From Tubiluchus corallicola (Eukaryota > Priapulida > Priapulimorpha > Priapulimorphida > Tubiluchidae), in contig JAQGDQ010000096.1 of the NCBI GenBank assembly GCA_030141605.1, positions 1-64,000 on the forward strand: a stretch of DNA of 64,000 nucleotides. Direction: 5' to 3'. Shown piece after piece: positions 32,001 to 45,100 of this stretch (the stretch's first letter is position 1; each line of letters opens with the position of its first letter). Under the pieces are notes generated by a model, which did not search any database, had not been told where the DNA came from, and worked only from the letters and a program-made list of their open reading frames with translations. The translations under genes and the position numbers were made by a program.

Positions 32001-32320
32001 CTAATACCACACTCATATTGCTTCCCTTATCTGAAGGTCTGATGATGTACAAAATCTTGAAAGATCATATGCCTGATTACATGAAACAGTCATTTATATG
32101 TGTTTCAGACATGTGCAACAGGGTCACTCGAGTAGCTGAATCCCGCAAACTTTACTTGCCAAAACCAAAGATAGAAATTTATAAACGCGCTTTGGCTTTT
32201 TCAGGAGTGCGACTGTGAAACTCTTTACCACTAGAAGTGACCGACGCCAATAGCATCAATGCTTTAGGTCACAATTTAAAAAAATGCTTATTAGAAAATA
32301 CTGTGGCCCATAAACTAATG
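32001..32320 (+). pseudogene. LINE C-terminal remnant after UCHL5
   Basis: Reads GLMMYKILKDHMPDYMKQSF, RKLYLPKPKIEIYKRALAFS and, past an in-frame TGA at the Trp position, NSLPLEVTDANSINAL. This is the usual CR1/Jockey-type ORF2 ending (RAFSxxGxxxWNSLP). Truncated at 5' and inactive. Confidence 0.75.
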
Positions 32321-33072
32321 CAAAGACGTTTTTCATTTTATCTCTTACTGCAGATGTTTTACGAAAGGTTCTGATTGTGTTTGTCTTTGTTCCTATTGTG
32401 TATAAATGTATATTTTGTTAGACCCATTCTGTATAAATTGTGATATTTAATTTATTTTTAAACTGTGTAAATTTCTAAATTGGAATTTTAGTGCTCGTAG
32501 TGTGTAATATTTCTGTCTTGTTTTTTTGCCTTTATTTTATTTTGTGGACCACCAAAAAAAACTGATAGTTTTGTAATTGTTGGTTAAACTGTTATCCACA
32601 TTAAGTAAATAATTAATGATAGTTATCCACATTAATTAAATAATTAATAATAAGAATATTCTAAAATAAGAAGACAATTCTAATCTGCATATATATGTTA
32701 GTGTGCTTGTCAGAGGTAAATTCATTTTGATTTTGTTTTGTTTCAGATGTTGTGTTGTGGATCATAGGTGATTAGCTTTCAGTGTTCTTTTCCACACTGT
32801 ATGAAAACCGGAATGTGATTACTTTACTGAGTGAATGATTGATTTATGAATAATTTCTGAAAAGTATGGAGGCCTGTTCTTTTACAATACAGCAATATGA
32901 AATTTTGCGATGACACTTCAGGCAAGAACCTCAGTGTGTTGATGTCGCTGCAGCATTTTTTAATGCCATGATGTTTGTGAGTACCCTGGATGAGGATTTT
33001 CCAAAGCCCCAACTCTTGTTGACATGCTGGATGGTGGTTGCACATGTGTGTATAAAAAGTACACTAATGATA
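32321..33072. other. Non-coding stretch, nothing recognised
   Basis: Contains AT-rich DNA and a short TAATTAATAA-type repeat at 32605-32650. Confidence 0.4.
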
Positions 33073-33484
33073 CAGTCAAACCTCGTTATAACGCCAGCCT
33101 TGTTATAATGTCAACTTCTGGCTTGTCCAGATTTTCATAATGCATTAAATATACGGAATACCGCCGATCTGCCAATATATCTGTTGTGCCATTTTACGCA
33201 ATAAATCTACCCCGTTATATTGTCAACCAAGATAAAGCACAGTGAATTGCTGTGGCTGGTTATCTAATTAACCAGTATGTCACAAGATTGCTTCTACATA
33301 TTGTGTTATCTAAGAGTTTTGCAAGGTACCACCTCAAAACTGCACCTGGATTGTTAATGCAGCAAAAATGTACAGTATAATAATAATACTATATACTACA
33401 CCTATTTATGAACCTCACTTTATCCCCGCTATAACGCCATATTCAGCGATATCACAGACCAGGCGTTATAACGAGGCTTGACCG
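33073..33484 (+). mobile_element. Tigger/pogo-like MITE (412 bp)
   Basis: Starts CAGTCAAACCTCGTTATAAC and ends in the inverse form (GTTATAACGAGGCTTGACCG), with TA on both sides (33071-33072 and 33485-33486). The terminal motif and TA duplication are those of the Tigger/pogo branch of Tc1/mariner elements. No transposase is encoded, so it is non-autonomous. Confidence 0.85.
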
Positions 33485-34369
33485 TAGTTTACTGTGCACA
33501 ATGCAGTGATACTTGTGAAAGAAGCATTATATTTATAAGCTGACATCCATTCAATTTCAGTACAAGCTTTTGTTTTCGTTTATACATTTTTCAAAAATTT
33601 ATGCACTATCCTTGTTATGTTTTTTCTGTTTTACTCTTGGAATGTTATGCCTGGTTGTACTGCAGTGTTTAAAACAAGTAATTGATCAGGAAAATTTAGG
33701 CTATAAAATGTCACGAAAGGGAAATAGAAATTTAACGAAATAGAATAATTAAAATGAAAATGATGTATATGCATATTTAATTTTACAAATGGAATACCTT
33801 AACCACTTTAGCTTAGTTACATGCCATACGACCAAGTATTTAATTTCTAAACGAGTCACTTTCTCTTAGTGTACTACAAAAAATGAACAAGGTTGTGAAC
33901 GTAGTAGTGCCCTGAGAAATGTGATTCCGAATGATAACATTCTATTTTAAATAGAAATTATAGTTTACAAAATACAATAATTATAATTGCTATTAAAAGT
34001 GTCATTACATTGTAAATTTTTTCAATTTATTCACAGCTGTGGGGCTGTTTAACCTTAATCATTAACAAATAGAAAATTACAATAGGTAATGAATGGTAAG
34101 AATAATAACACTGTTAAAGTTCCCAAGTTGTCCATATATTACAGGCTCAGGCTTGCAGATATTTGATTGAAAATGGATATTACATTGGAAAGCTATAAGA
34201 CAGTCAGCATTAAAACTAGTAAAACCACCTGATAGAACACATGCAAAGTTTTGGAGCAAAAGCTAGCGTTCCATTATTATTTTCAGATATTTTGCATTTA
34301 ACATAACCACTTGTCTAGACTAGAATATATATGGTATGTTACGTTTAGAGGCTAGGTCTTTTTGGAATT
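33485..34369. other. Non-coding stretch, nothing recognised
   Basis: AT-rich with scattered short frames; no conserved motif is visible. Confidence 0.4.
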
Positions 34370-34439
34370 GATGTTCTACTTATTTAGATTGCTTTGAACC
34401 AGTACAAACTAGAATTATCACATTTTGGTTAGCCAATAG

Positions 34440-35100
34440 CATGGGGAATGCTACCCAATGTACAACTATGAAACAGTTTTCTTCGTCAAGAAAAAAACAT
34501 TTTCTTCATTTTACGGACCTGCAAATGGTGCACTTACAACTTATAACTCTACGAATTTTTTACAAACCTATATTGGATTATGGTCATGTGATATGGAGCC
34601 CAAATTGTCAAGACATGATAAGGAAAATTGAAAGTATACATTCAACGCAGAGCTACTAGACTCGTACCTGCTGTTTCTTATTTACCATATGCTGCAAGTT
34701 TGGGCCTTACAACTCTGAAGTACAAACGCAAAAGACAAATTTTAATTCGAATCCTTAAAGGTATAGAAACCATCAACAGCAAGATATTTTTCCATCGACA
34801 GACACCATGGTACCAGAGGTCAGTCCTACAAAATCAAGAAGAGAACAGTTCCCCAAAGGTGGAGAGAAGTAGGTTCACATTTGCAAGGCGAGTAATTAAT
34901 GAGTGGAACATGCTGTTTAACACTGTAGTTCAAGCCTCCAATCCTACCCAGTTAGGGTTCATCTTGATAGACACTGGAAAAGCAATCCTGAAAAATATAT
35001 AGACCCCAGGTTGCCACAATGGCAACATGAAACCTTGTGCTACACTTCATGATCGCATTGTGGCCTCCTATTTGTTCATTTTTTTATATTAATAAAGTAA
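34440..35100 (+). pseudogene. LINE ORF2 C-terminal half
   Basis: Encodes LRIFYKPILDYGHVIWSPNC, then after a frame change QRRATRLVPAVSYLPYAASL, LKYKRKRQILIRILKGI and FTFARRVINEWNMLF. This is the post-RT region of CR1-like LINEs (ILDYGHVIWSP, RRATRLV, RVINEWN). An AATAAA at about 35091 may be its 3' signal. RT catalytic motifs are not present; the copy is 5'-truncated. Confidence 0.85.
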
Positions 35101-36623
35101 ACAAGGAAGAGTGGAGAGGTCCATAAGCTACTTATGCCTAACCTCTATCCTTCGACGGCAACGGTAACAAAATATTTACACTAACCTGAGAAGAATAGCT
35201 GACTTGATGACCAATTGGTCTTTTGCTACCTTTCTCCTGCACACCCTAACTCTTTCCTTTATGCATAATTTATCCTGTTATAGCAATAACACTCTATTTG
35301 TATTCTGGTGTAAGTGAGTAGATAAATAAATGTCTACGCCTACGACACAAATTATTTTTAATAACAAGTCGTCAATTGTTAATTCCAAAAGCTCAAAAAC
35401 AGCTAAACTGGAATGATGTGTGGCGTCAACGTGCCGTGTGTACCAACCAAAAATATCCACTATCGTAAAGGAATAAGGTGCTATGTGTGGTTTATTAGTG
35501 TGCATTTAAAAACGTGTATTTTTTTACAATAAACAATCAAAATATAGTCACAATGAATTAAAAAATTTATTGGAATTGTATTTCTTTAATTATTAACTAT
35601 ATGTATTTATATTATTTATTGCTATACATATATTACTTTTTGGGTTATTTGTGGCACTGATACATGGCACGATTAATAAGTAAACTGGCTTGAAAGAAAT
35701 TTGTGTTAACGACTGTCTTTATTGCACATGCTTATTTCGCGGCTGCCATGACGCGGTTTTTGGAAATTGGAGTCTGCGATACATCATGAAACCATAATGG
35801 TGATTAATGAAATATTTGTATTTATAGCTCTAAGGTTTATTACACCGCTTTAATAACCAATTGAGTTCTTCGTGAATTTTATCTGTTTCACTTCTAAAAT
35901 ATTCCCATACTCTATTTGCATCGTCGCTCTGGAAAGTGCCGTAAATATGATATTTTTACAGAATCTAACAGTAACGACATTAAAGTCAGTTCTGTTGTAT
36001 TTCCTATATACTTGAACGTTTGAGCTTATTTGAGACATACAAAATTAAATCATAATGCTGAGTGATTACTTAAAGAGGTCCAGATATTCCTGCTACTCCG
36101 AAATCATTTTTTCCAGTTGAGATAATAAGGTGTAACCCTATGTGAGGTGTATATGGTTGATGTCAATTATTCAGTAACGACAAGTTCAGAAAATCGTCTT
36201 GAAAACTAACATTGTTAGGAGCTATCTTTTTCTGCCAATCGACTTTTGGATAATCTCACACAATTAATAAGCTGGTTTTCTCAGCAAAACTGTTTAATGG
36301 CCTGTGTAACCCCAACAGACATTGAAGTTTTTTAATTCATTATTATAATTACGCAAAGAATTCATAGTTATTTTTACAAAAGAAACTTATAAGTTAAATA
36401 ACTTACCTTTTTCTGGTGAATTTTGAACGCTTGCATTGCTGTAATCATTAACACTGCTAACAACGAGGTGATAAAAAATCAAAAGAAACAAGTTTTACAG
36501 TAAGATTATAATAAAATAAACTAAATATTCGTAATAAGAGTAGGATTTTAGGTAGTGTTTATTCGGGTAACAAAAGTCAGACTAGGGTGATTAAATTCTG
36601 AAGATTTGTTACAATTTTTGATC
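35101..36623. other. Non-coding stretch, nothing recognised
   Basis: No exon or element boundary could be supported. Confidence 0.4.
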
Positions 36624-36631
36624 ACTAGTAT
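36624..36631 (+). other. Target-site duplication (left) of the 4-kb TIR element
   Basis: ACTAGTAT here is repeated exactly at 40662-40669 outside the other terminus. Confidence 0.75.
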
Positions 36632-39600
36632 TAGGGTGGCTGACGCGCGCCACCATATTGTGGGAGATGAAGGTAGAACATCATTTTCTGGCATATTTCG
36701 GTTATCAGTTTTCAAACAATATGAAAGTAAATTAAAAATCAAATTAATACAGTTAATTTACTGTTGTCGGTCTTTTATCTACCGAAATTTAATTTTCCGT
36801 ACTGTCCTAAGTTTTGAGCAGGAAACTTGTGAAGTTGTCAAAAACGGCTTTACTGCAATCGATCCGTCAGCGTGACATCAAAAATGGCCGCGATTTAAAA
36901 ATTTCGATGGGTATTTTCAAATCAATTTGCGGCCCGGACTAACAGCTTCATTTTCGATATTATCAGCCTTACCTGGGTAAAAAAGGTCGGCAAATTTTTC
37001 TGAGACCCGAGCCACAATTAAATTACAACATTTTGTCTGTCAAAATAGCGTGTCTTTTTTTCGCACTGCGGTATTAAGCCTTCAAAGAGTGGAAATCTTA
37101 TTGGCTCGCATCTAAAAATGTTGGTAAATGTGTTATCTTAATTCTAAAACACGTAATGATTGGATAAAATGAGTTAGTCCGGGCCGCATTTGTCCATTTA
37201 GAGAACCCGGTTTGTAATGAAAACTTCTCCTTTGCCTCCTCGCTGATTGGACAATTCGGGTGATGTCATGTACAGCTTGAGCTATGACAAGGCGCTTTGC
37301 GATTGGTTGCTGGAAGTAAATATGTTGTAGATGGGCGCAGCGCCTGAAAGATGTATTGTGAAAGCCAATATCAAAAGATGGAACTTATCTAACTGCAAGA
37401 GTATGCTTACCTGGTAAGTTATTGAAATTTTGTTGTATACTACTGTACCTGTATTCAAGAGTTTCCAGAGTTTATTCACCGTGTCTACTACTGTACCTGT
37501 ATTCGCTTTGAGTCTTCTTGTGCCTGTATTCTTGCTTACATTTGTACTTGCGCTTCTTATATGGTATTTGTTAAAATTCTACTACAGTTTTTTATTGTTT
37601 GACTAATTTTTGACATTTTAATGTGCTTGCAACCAGTTGTATGAAGTTATTTTTAAAGATGAAACCTAAAAGTTTATACTGATTAATTAATTTCACCTCA
37701 AAAGTACTTTATCGCTGTAACATTGGTTCAAATGCTTTTTAAATTTAAGGATACTTTGTGTGGGCCTAGCTAATGCAGGTAAAGTTTTGTTTATTACTCG
37801 AGCTGATATTACTTCTGAAAGCATTAGCTGTAGCTTCTAAAACAACTGCTTTGTCTAAAACAATTTTAAATACACATTTTAGTTTTTTATGTTATTTTTT
37901 GTTTTAATCACAAGACCTTTGCTACTACATTGAATTCTATTGTTTGCACATTGCCTACCAGTTCAAAATTATTATGCCTTAAAGTCAATTGCTAATAAAT
38001 TCATTAGATGCTCTAAAATGTACTGTGTATATCCAACCAGAATCACCTCACACTCCCAAAATTATTATGTGCAGCCAATACTTTAGCCGTTTTTGTGTTA
38101 TGTTAGTCACATTATAAAGCAGGTTAAAGTACTAAGGTATTAATTTGCCAAGAATTTAATTACTTCATATTTTCATTAACTATTCTGACTAAACTTTAGT
38201 TTTGGCTAAAGGTTTTCCAGTCAACAAAACTATGATAAACAAAATTATTAATTTTGATATTTATTATGATGTTAAAGAATAATTATGAGAAACTCAAATA
38301 TTGAAAACTTGTTTTTCTAGGCTTTTGCAAATCTTACCTAACCTAGTGGAACCCTGCAGACCAGTAAAGTTATTATAGTGTCATCTTCATTTTGCGTTAT
38401 ACAACCGCTAAAAGATCAACATTTGAATTTGGAGTTCAAGATCAGATAATTAATAAACCCGCTGACATTTTTGAGATCTAACGTACTATTTTAAAAATCA
38501 AAGGTTTCAAACATGTAAACTTTTGTAAATTAGCTTGTAAATGCTTGTTGTTAAAAGTAAGCTTAAATCATTAGCTTCTCTTGTGCAGAAAATTCAAATT
38601 TTAGTAAAATACTTTTATACTTTGCTATGATAAATTTATAGTCATATATTTTACCAACCAAATATTTGAACCACTATTCATTTTAACTAAGTCTTCGTTT
38701 CTTCAATCTTATCTGTCCTAAAAACTCAGCAATCAACCATGAAGACATACTCAGCAGGAGTGGGTGCATCTTAGACTTCTTGTAGTTAGATGTTGTGCTT
38801 GTATCCAAAAAACCCATATCAGGTTTACTTGCAATAATTTTACTTTTCGTTTTCCATTTTTACCCAAGTTTGATAACTAGGCGTAGTCTATCATTAATTC
38901 ATTAAAACCTTCATATTAAGAAAGTAGTACAAAAATTGTATAATGTACTGTAAAAAGAAATCAGATATGAATATTTTGTGTAGTTAACATCATTATTTAT
39001 AATAAATTTACTTTCCATTATTACAAGTTAAGTTTTAGTTATTTTTTAACTTTTGTCATTTTTGACTTTACCTAGCAGTAAAATAAAAAAACAAAAAAAT
39101 TGAAGAATGAACTTGACTAATAGCAGAGCAAAAAAAAAAGTAGTGAGCAAATACAAGAAAAATAAATTGCTATTAGATCTGCTGCAAAACCCTAGTGTAC
39201 GATTTGTATGGGACATAATATACAATGAACATATTCTAGGCAAGTTAAAATCTAGTACACATTTGAAATTGAGAAACAGGAATTGTAAGCTCTACATATA
39301 TTGCAAGTTACAGCACACAGTCATATTGCAATAACTGTATTTGGCAATTTTGTGTCTCAGATAATGTTACAAGACATTTCATTGCAGGCAGTTAATCCTA
39401 CTGAGCTAGACACTGAGCTAACAGTACATTTAACTACATCCAAAAAATACATGCACTGTCGATTAGATGTACCTGGAAATTGCAAACTTGCCATGCAGCT
39501 TTCACACTAGAAAAATTTCATTATACGTACATAACAAAAATACAAAACATCAATTAGATATGCACGAAAAAAGGAAAAAATACATTAAAACAGGTGTGAA

Positions 39601-40661
39601 TTACATGCACCTGGAGAAATTGCAGACCTATTATGTATCCAGCTTTTCCATGCTGTATCATTTCTTAAGAAACGTATCTGGGTATCTGAGAAAAGGTAAC
39701 AATTGGCATTTAAAATTATAAAATAAAACAGTTATCGATTAGTTGTGTCAGGTGAAACTAATTAGGAATTTCCAGCAATGCTTTAAAACAGGTGTAATCA
39801 AGGTAGTACATGCCCTATGATAAAAGATTACAGATTTAAGGTATTATTTTTGAAAAAAATACCTTTAAAATGCTCTTGGATTAGTTCTACAAAGAATTAA
39901 TTAATGCGTTGCCATGACAACGGAGTTTCTTCATCCTAGATTTTTACCTGTACAAGAGGAAAACATGGACTTGGCACTAAACACAGAAAATCACTTCAAT
40001 GGCTATGTGTAACCAACTAAATCCCACTTTCTAAAACGCATAGTTTTCATATCGTAAATTTGGTAATATTCACGAAAATACTGTTTTCCCGGTTTTTCCT
40101 GGAAAAATTTTCCCTAGCATAAATCTGAAGGTGCAAAGTGTTTATGAATATCTGTTCTATGTACACTGAGCTACCAAAAGTCATATTAACAATTAACTAC
40201 CAGCTGAATTGGCATCTTTTATAACACTCTAAAGTTGACAAGTTAGCACACTTTCGTAAAAGGTCCATTTTTACACCTGTTAAGGTAAAACATCATTTGG
40301 ATGAATTTTGGATGCTGGAAAAACGAATACTATGTTGCCATATGACTTGATATGATTATTTCTCGTGCAATGCACTCCATTTAACAACACTAACATACTA
40401 AAACCTGTATTTGGAAATTTTAGTTATAAATAATAGAATGCTAAAAGTACAATTTTTAACTTTTTGCTCAAACCGGACTTAGTCATTTTTTCTTACTCCC
40501 AAAACTCGAGCGTTTTTTTGAACTTTAACTGACCGCCATTTCAAAACAAACTAATTATTTTAAATCTGGTTTTTTTTTATTAACTATATGCTCATAGCTC
40601 TATCAAATGAGCACGCTTGCGGCTATGGTGGCGCGCTCTACAATTTTCGTTCAGCCACCCT
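36632..40661. mobile_element. 4-kb DNA transposon-like element with TIRs, class uncertain
   Basis: The left end TAGGGTGGCTGACGCGCGCC continues CACCATA. The right end, read inverted, is AGGGTGGCTGAACG, a 14-bp insertion, then GCGCGCCACCATA, so the ends are inverted repeats of about 25 matching bases with one indel. An exact 8-bp duplication (ACTAGTAT) flanks both sides, as for hAT and P-type elements. The interior is AT-rich; frames at 39046-39721 show no transposase motif I know. It may be a non-autonomous carrier, or a decayed element that captured host DNA. Confidence 0.65.
36929..37187. repeat. 15-bp inverted repeat inside the TIR element
   Basis: GCGGCCCGGACTAAC at 36929-36943 and its exact reverse complement at 37173-37187 enclose about 230 bp. 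It could mark a smaller foldback unit within the larger element. Confidence 0.7.
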
Positions 40662-40669
40662 ACTAGTAT

Positions 40670-41699
40670 GATTATGCTACGACACTATCCTGTTTTTTGT
40701 ATTTTAATTTTATTACTGTACTAAACCTTGTTAACTCATGAAGCACCATTGTAACTCACAGCTCAAGCAGTTCACATGCTGATCAAACATAAACAATTGG
40801 TTAAATAAAATAAAAAAAATTTATGCTTGCAATAATAATTACACATCAATTTCTAAGGTTTCTCAAAGTTTATGTTATTGTACAAAAACATTTATGCCCT
40901 TTGACAGTTCAGAAGAAATCTTAACTGTTATGCAGTTCAACTAGCTTATACCCGTCAAGTAACCGATTGTTAAGATTCAGCGGCATTGAAGAAATTATCA
41001 TTGTTTATGTTCACAAATAAAACAGCCACTGGTGCATTCAGTTATTACACCCTGAGAGCCTGAGCTATGAGTTGCAAAAGTTAGTGTTTCCCCACACGCG
41101 TTTTTAATTATCTGCCATATTTCTTGATTACTTAGTTGCACACTTCATCAACTACATCAGCCTAAGTGCACTGAGCACTACCAGCGTAGGGATTACAAAA
41201 ATAAAATAATCTATATTATCCTTTTTGTATGCTGTTAAACTTAATAATCCATTTATTCATATCTTTGTTGATGGCCTGAAATAGGTTTTTAACGGTTAAT
41301 AAACAATTTCATGTGGATAATAGATAGATTGCAACTAGCGTTTAGCCACGCCCACATTGATCGCGTGACACACGTGACAAACACTAACTCGCTGCAAGTC
41401 ACTACAGTATATAAACAAGAGTGAAAAACATGGACAGTTTGTGAATTTTAAGTGATTTATATTCGATTCCAGAAAATGCATCATTATGCTACAAACCAAA
41501 CTATAAGAAATTGCCTAGTAAATCCTTGCAAAGAGGACTTAATTATTATATGTGGACTATATCAAGATTTATTGCGAAGTTTCAAATATAGTTACAATAA
41601 AAGCGCTAGTTATAATAAAACTTACAACAAAGTACTAAAATAACAAATATGAAATGGTTTGTTAACTTTGCTTTACATGTTGTGTTGTGCGTTAAGTCC
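40670..41699. other. Non-coding stretch with a promoter-like cluster
   Basis: Around 41340-41420 there are a GCCACGCCCAC box, a GTGACACACGTGAC block containing the E-box CACGTG, and TATATAAAC at about 41410. The next ATG (41430) opens only a 4-codon frame and no conserved exon follows, so no gene is called. Confidence 0.35.
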
Positions 41700-42197
41700 T
41701 ATTAACATTTCATGCGTTAAGTCCTGATTTAGCCGACACATTCTACAAGTAGCCAGTAATGAATAATAGTACAGTGTAATAATAAAACATTAGAAAACTT
41801 CTCTTTGAGCAGACAGCACGATTGTTATGTGGCCTCCCGCATGCTCTGACCCAACGGTGACATTTGTCTAAATCTTTTTTTAGGTTGGGGAAACTTATAA
41901 GTCCAACTTCTCCTAATCTTTCTGTATAGCGAACATCCACATGACACGTACCCCAAGCACAACGCTTCGCTATTCTTCACTACTATTAACGAATTTTAGC
42001 TGCACAAGGTTTTTTATGGCAAGAAAAAAGCAAAAGTAATCATGAACACACGCTTTAGCTGTAGATTTCGTGTAGGCTTTTGGTGCAAATGTGGCTGGGC
42101 ATGTAAGTAAAGCCCCAACAATCTCAGGCACCAACAATCGAAGAACAATAAGCGCTAAATAAAAGCGCCTCATTGGTCATTGCGAGGTGGACCCCTG
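41700..42197 (-). mobile_element. THAP-domain transposon end, copy A
   Basis: On the minus strand the end reads CAGGGGTCCACCTCGCAATG (the terminus at about 42197). About 200 bp inward is a THAP zinc-finger exon: CAWGTCHVDVRYTERLGEVG, then LISFPNLKKDLDKCHRWVRA and CGRPH ... VCSK. The C-x4-C pair, the FP and W positions and the late Cys match the C2CH THAP fold; the final His would lie in a next exon. THAP fingers are the DNA-binding part of P-type and related transposases in many invertebrates. The start ATG is altered to ATA and the region between GRPH and VCSK is shortened, so it is a pseudogene. It is homologous to 61478-61900. Confidence 0.7.
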
Positions 42198-42199
42198 CT
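42190..42199 (+). other. Target-site duplication (left) of the 42.2-45.3 kb LINE
   Basis: GACCCCTGCT recurs at 45330-45339 on the far side of the LINE. The site overlaps the terminus of THAP element copy A. Confidence 0.75.
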
Positions 42200-45100
42200 T
42201 ACTTACTTGCTGTCCCCACCAGGTGGAGGCAGGCCAGTGCAGGTAGCATCCCGAACCATCGCACGCCACTGCTTCAGGTCCTCGCAGTACGACGGCAGCT
42301 CTGTGAGATCGTCGGAAACTTGGTGGTAGTGGTCCATCCCGAGAGGAGACACAATATCGCGCTTGATTTGATGCCAGAAATGCTTTTGTTGACCTCTTCT
42401 GCACCGCTTCCACGTGCCGCGGCGTGCTGCTGCCACCGGCGCCGGCTTGAACATGGAGATGAGACCCGCACGTCTGTAGACCTCTGCGTTCGTAATGTGA
42501 TTTGAATAGCTAATGCCGAGAACATGCCTTAGCAATTTGGTTTTGAACGAGTTAAGACATCTTTCATCCTCTGCTAGGATAGTCCAGGTTTCGCTGCCAT
42601 ACATCAGCATGGATAGAATGCTGGCTTTGAACATGTGGAGTTTACTCTCAATGGATATTGCGGGTTGCTGCCAAAGAAACCACAGGCAAAACTGATCTGC
42701 CGATGATTCTCCATCGTGCAAGAACCGTCGTTCGAGATTTGGCTGCCCAGGTAAGTAAAGGATTCGACCAGCTTGATGGTGTGCCCGTTGTGCTGTATGA
42801 CGTCATTGTTGAAGTCTGATCCGATGTACATCGCCTTGGTTTTCTCGACACCAACTATTAGACCGTATCGTGCTGCGTTCTTTGAAAAGATATCCAAGAA
42901 CTTATTCATGATTTTGGGGTTGTCTGCTAGCAACGCTAAGTCGTCTGCGAAGTCCATGTCCGCAAGGGACTGGCCGACTGACACCTGGATACCTTCGTGA
43001 CCGAGCCTGTCGATGCTCATGTGCGTAATTCGGTCGATGACTAAGTTGAAGAGCATGGGGACAATGGGCATCCTTGGCGGACACCTGTGATTACATCAAA
43101 TGGCTCGCCGAGGTGGCGGTACACCCGGACTCTGCTGTTGCTGCCGGCGTAGATGGACCTGATAGCATTCAACACCGAAACAGGGACACCGTCTAGCGCG
43201 TACAACTTTCACAGACGCTCTCGGTCAACTGAATCGAAGGCTGCTGCGAAGTCAACGAAACATGCCACAAAAGGTTGTTGGAATTGCAAGTGCCGCTCAA
43301 CGCTGCGACGAAGCGTGAAGATTTGGGCTCGCCCTCGCGGAAACCGGCCTGCTGCTCCCGTGTGGTTGATTCCCGATGACGCTTGAGCCGCCGGAGGAGA
43401 CGGTGGCGTACAGTTTGTCGACTATAGATAGTAGAGATATCCCTCGATAGTTCTTACACAGCGTCTTATCAGCTTTCTTGAATAGAGGAATCAGAAGCGA
43501 CACCACCCACTCCTTAGACACTCTGCTGCTTTCAAACACCATTTCGATGACCTGGTGCAGCCAGGTAATTGCCGTCTCACCACCTGCTCGAATCATCTCG
43601 GCGTTGATGCTGTCCAAGCAGGGAGTTTTGCCGAGCTTCATTGCTTGGACTGCTTTGCAGATCTCATGGACAGTGATGGGACCGCTAGGAATTAGCTGTG
43701 AGGTGGTAGCATTCAGCACAGGACCGTCTAGCTCATGATCTAGTTCAGCTGGCGGCGCACGATTCAGCAGCTCCGAGTAGTACTCTCGTCACCGAGCCAG
43801 CTTTCCTTCGAAGTTATCTATGAACTGTCCATCAGCAGCCCGTATTCGCTCACTAATAACTGACGATTTCTTGGGCGAAGTACTCCATACATCTTCCTTA
43901 GACTTCCACCAGTACTCCAAATCAACCTTCGCAAGCCCCATAACTACAGCGTCCAGCCCAGATGTGTGTTGCTTGATCTTCTCCTTCCGGCGAGCATCAC
44001 TCGCGATTACTGTCTCCTTATGCAGTTTTGATTCCTGGGTAGTCCCTCGGCGATACCCTACCACATCCGATGCCACCTCCGTGAACCCATCTCGCAGCTG
44101 CATCCACGCCTCTTCCACAGCGTCGTCTTCGGGCTCCTGCAGGGCAGCGAAGCGGTTCGATAGTTGAAGCTCGAACTCCTGAGCAATGGGCGCGTCTCAG
44201 AGCTTGCCGGAGTCGAAGCGGCGGGGTGGTTTTATTGCTGTGCGCTTCTTTATCTTCAAGCGAATCTTGCACACAAGAAGCTTATGGTCCAAGCCAACAT
44301 CTGCGCCCGGAACGTGCGAACGTCTAGGAGCAAAGATCAGAGTCGCTGCTGCACTAGAAAATGGTCGATCTGTTTGGTTGTGATGCCATCATTTGATTTC
44401 CAAGTAACCTTATGAATATCACGGTGTTGATACAGGGTGCCATTCATTGCAAGCCCGTTCATTGCAGCAAACTCAATCAGTCGGGTGTCGTTGCGTTGAC
44501 CGAGACCCTGTGCGCCCATCACACGTCTCCATGCGTTGTCGCCTCCACCGACATCAGCATTCAGATCTCCACTGATGATGAGGAAGTCTGATTTTGGTAC
44601 TCCTTGCAGGCACTGTTGCAGACTAGCGTAAAAGTTGTCTTTTTCAGCTCAGGACGGCGCATACACAGAGACGATGGTGAGTTTGCCATGGCGAGTGTCG
44701 ATCCGTGCCGACATGATCCGTTCAGACACTGTATCAAATGTCATGAGTGCAGCTTTGGCAGTGTGATTAAGGGCGATGCAGACACCAGAGTGCCCCACGT
44801 CCCATCCAGAGTAGAGGATGGTGTAATCTCCAATGCATTCCTCGCCAAACTCCCGCCACCGTACCTAACTCAAGCAACAAATAGCGACCTTATATTCAAC
44901 AAGTTGACGTATTAGGTCCTCTAGCCTGCCAGGCACATTCAATGACCATACATTCCATGAGCCAATCCAAGTACTGGTTTTTGCCGCAAATAAGTGTCTC
45001 CTTTCCGTCAATCGTTGGGAATTTTCCGTAATCGTACCAGGGTCAAGTCCTGAGAATCTGGTCGGGTTTGTACTTATACTTGTTTCGAAAACAACAAGAT

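Noticed and set aside
33073-33484. Origin or regulatory palindrome
   Set aside because: The inverted ends and TA flanks are explained by a Tigger/pogo-like MITE.
39046-39721. Transposase of the 4-kb TIR element
   Set aside because: The frames (rich in Lys and Asn) show no DDE, BED, THAP or hATC motif that I can recognise.
41330-41643. Promoter plus first exon of a new gene
   Set aside because: A GC box, E-box and TATA-like word are present, but the 63-codon frame downstream has no conserved sequence or clear donor site.
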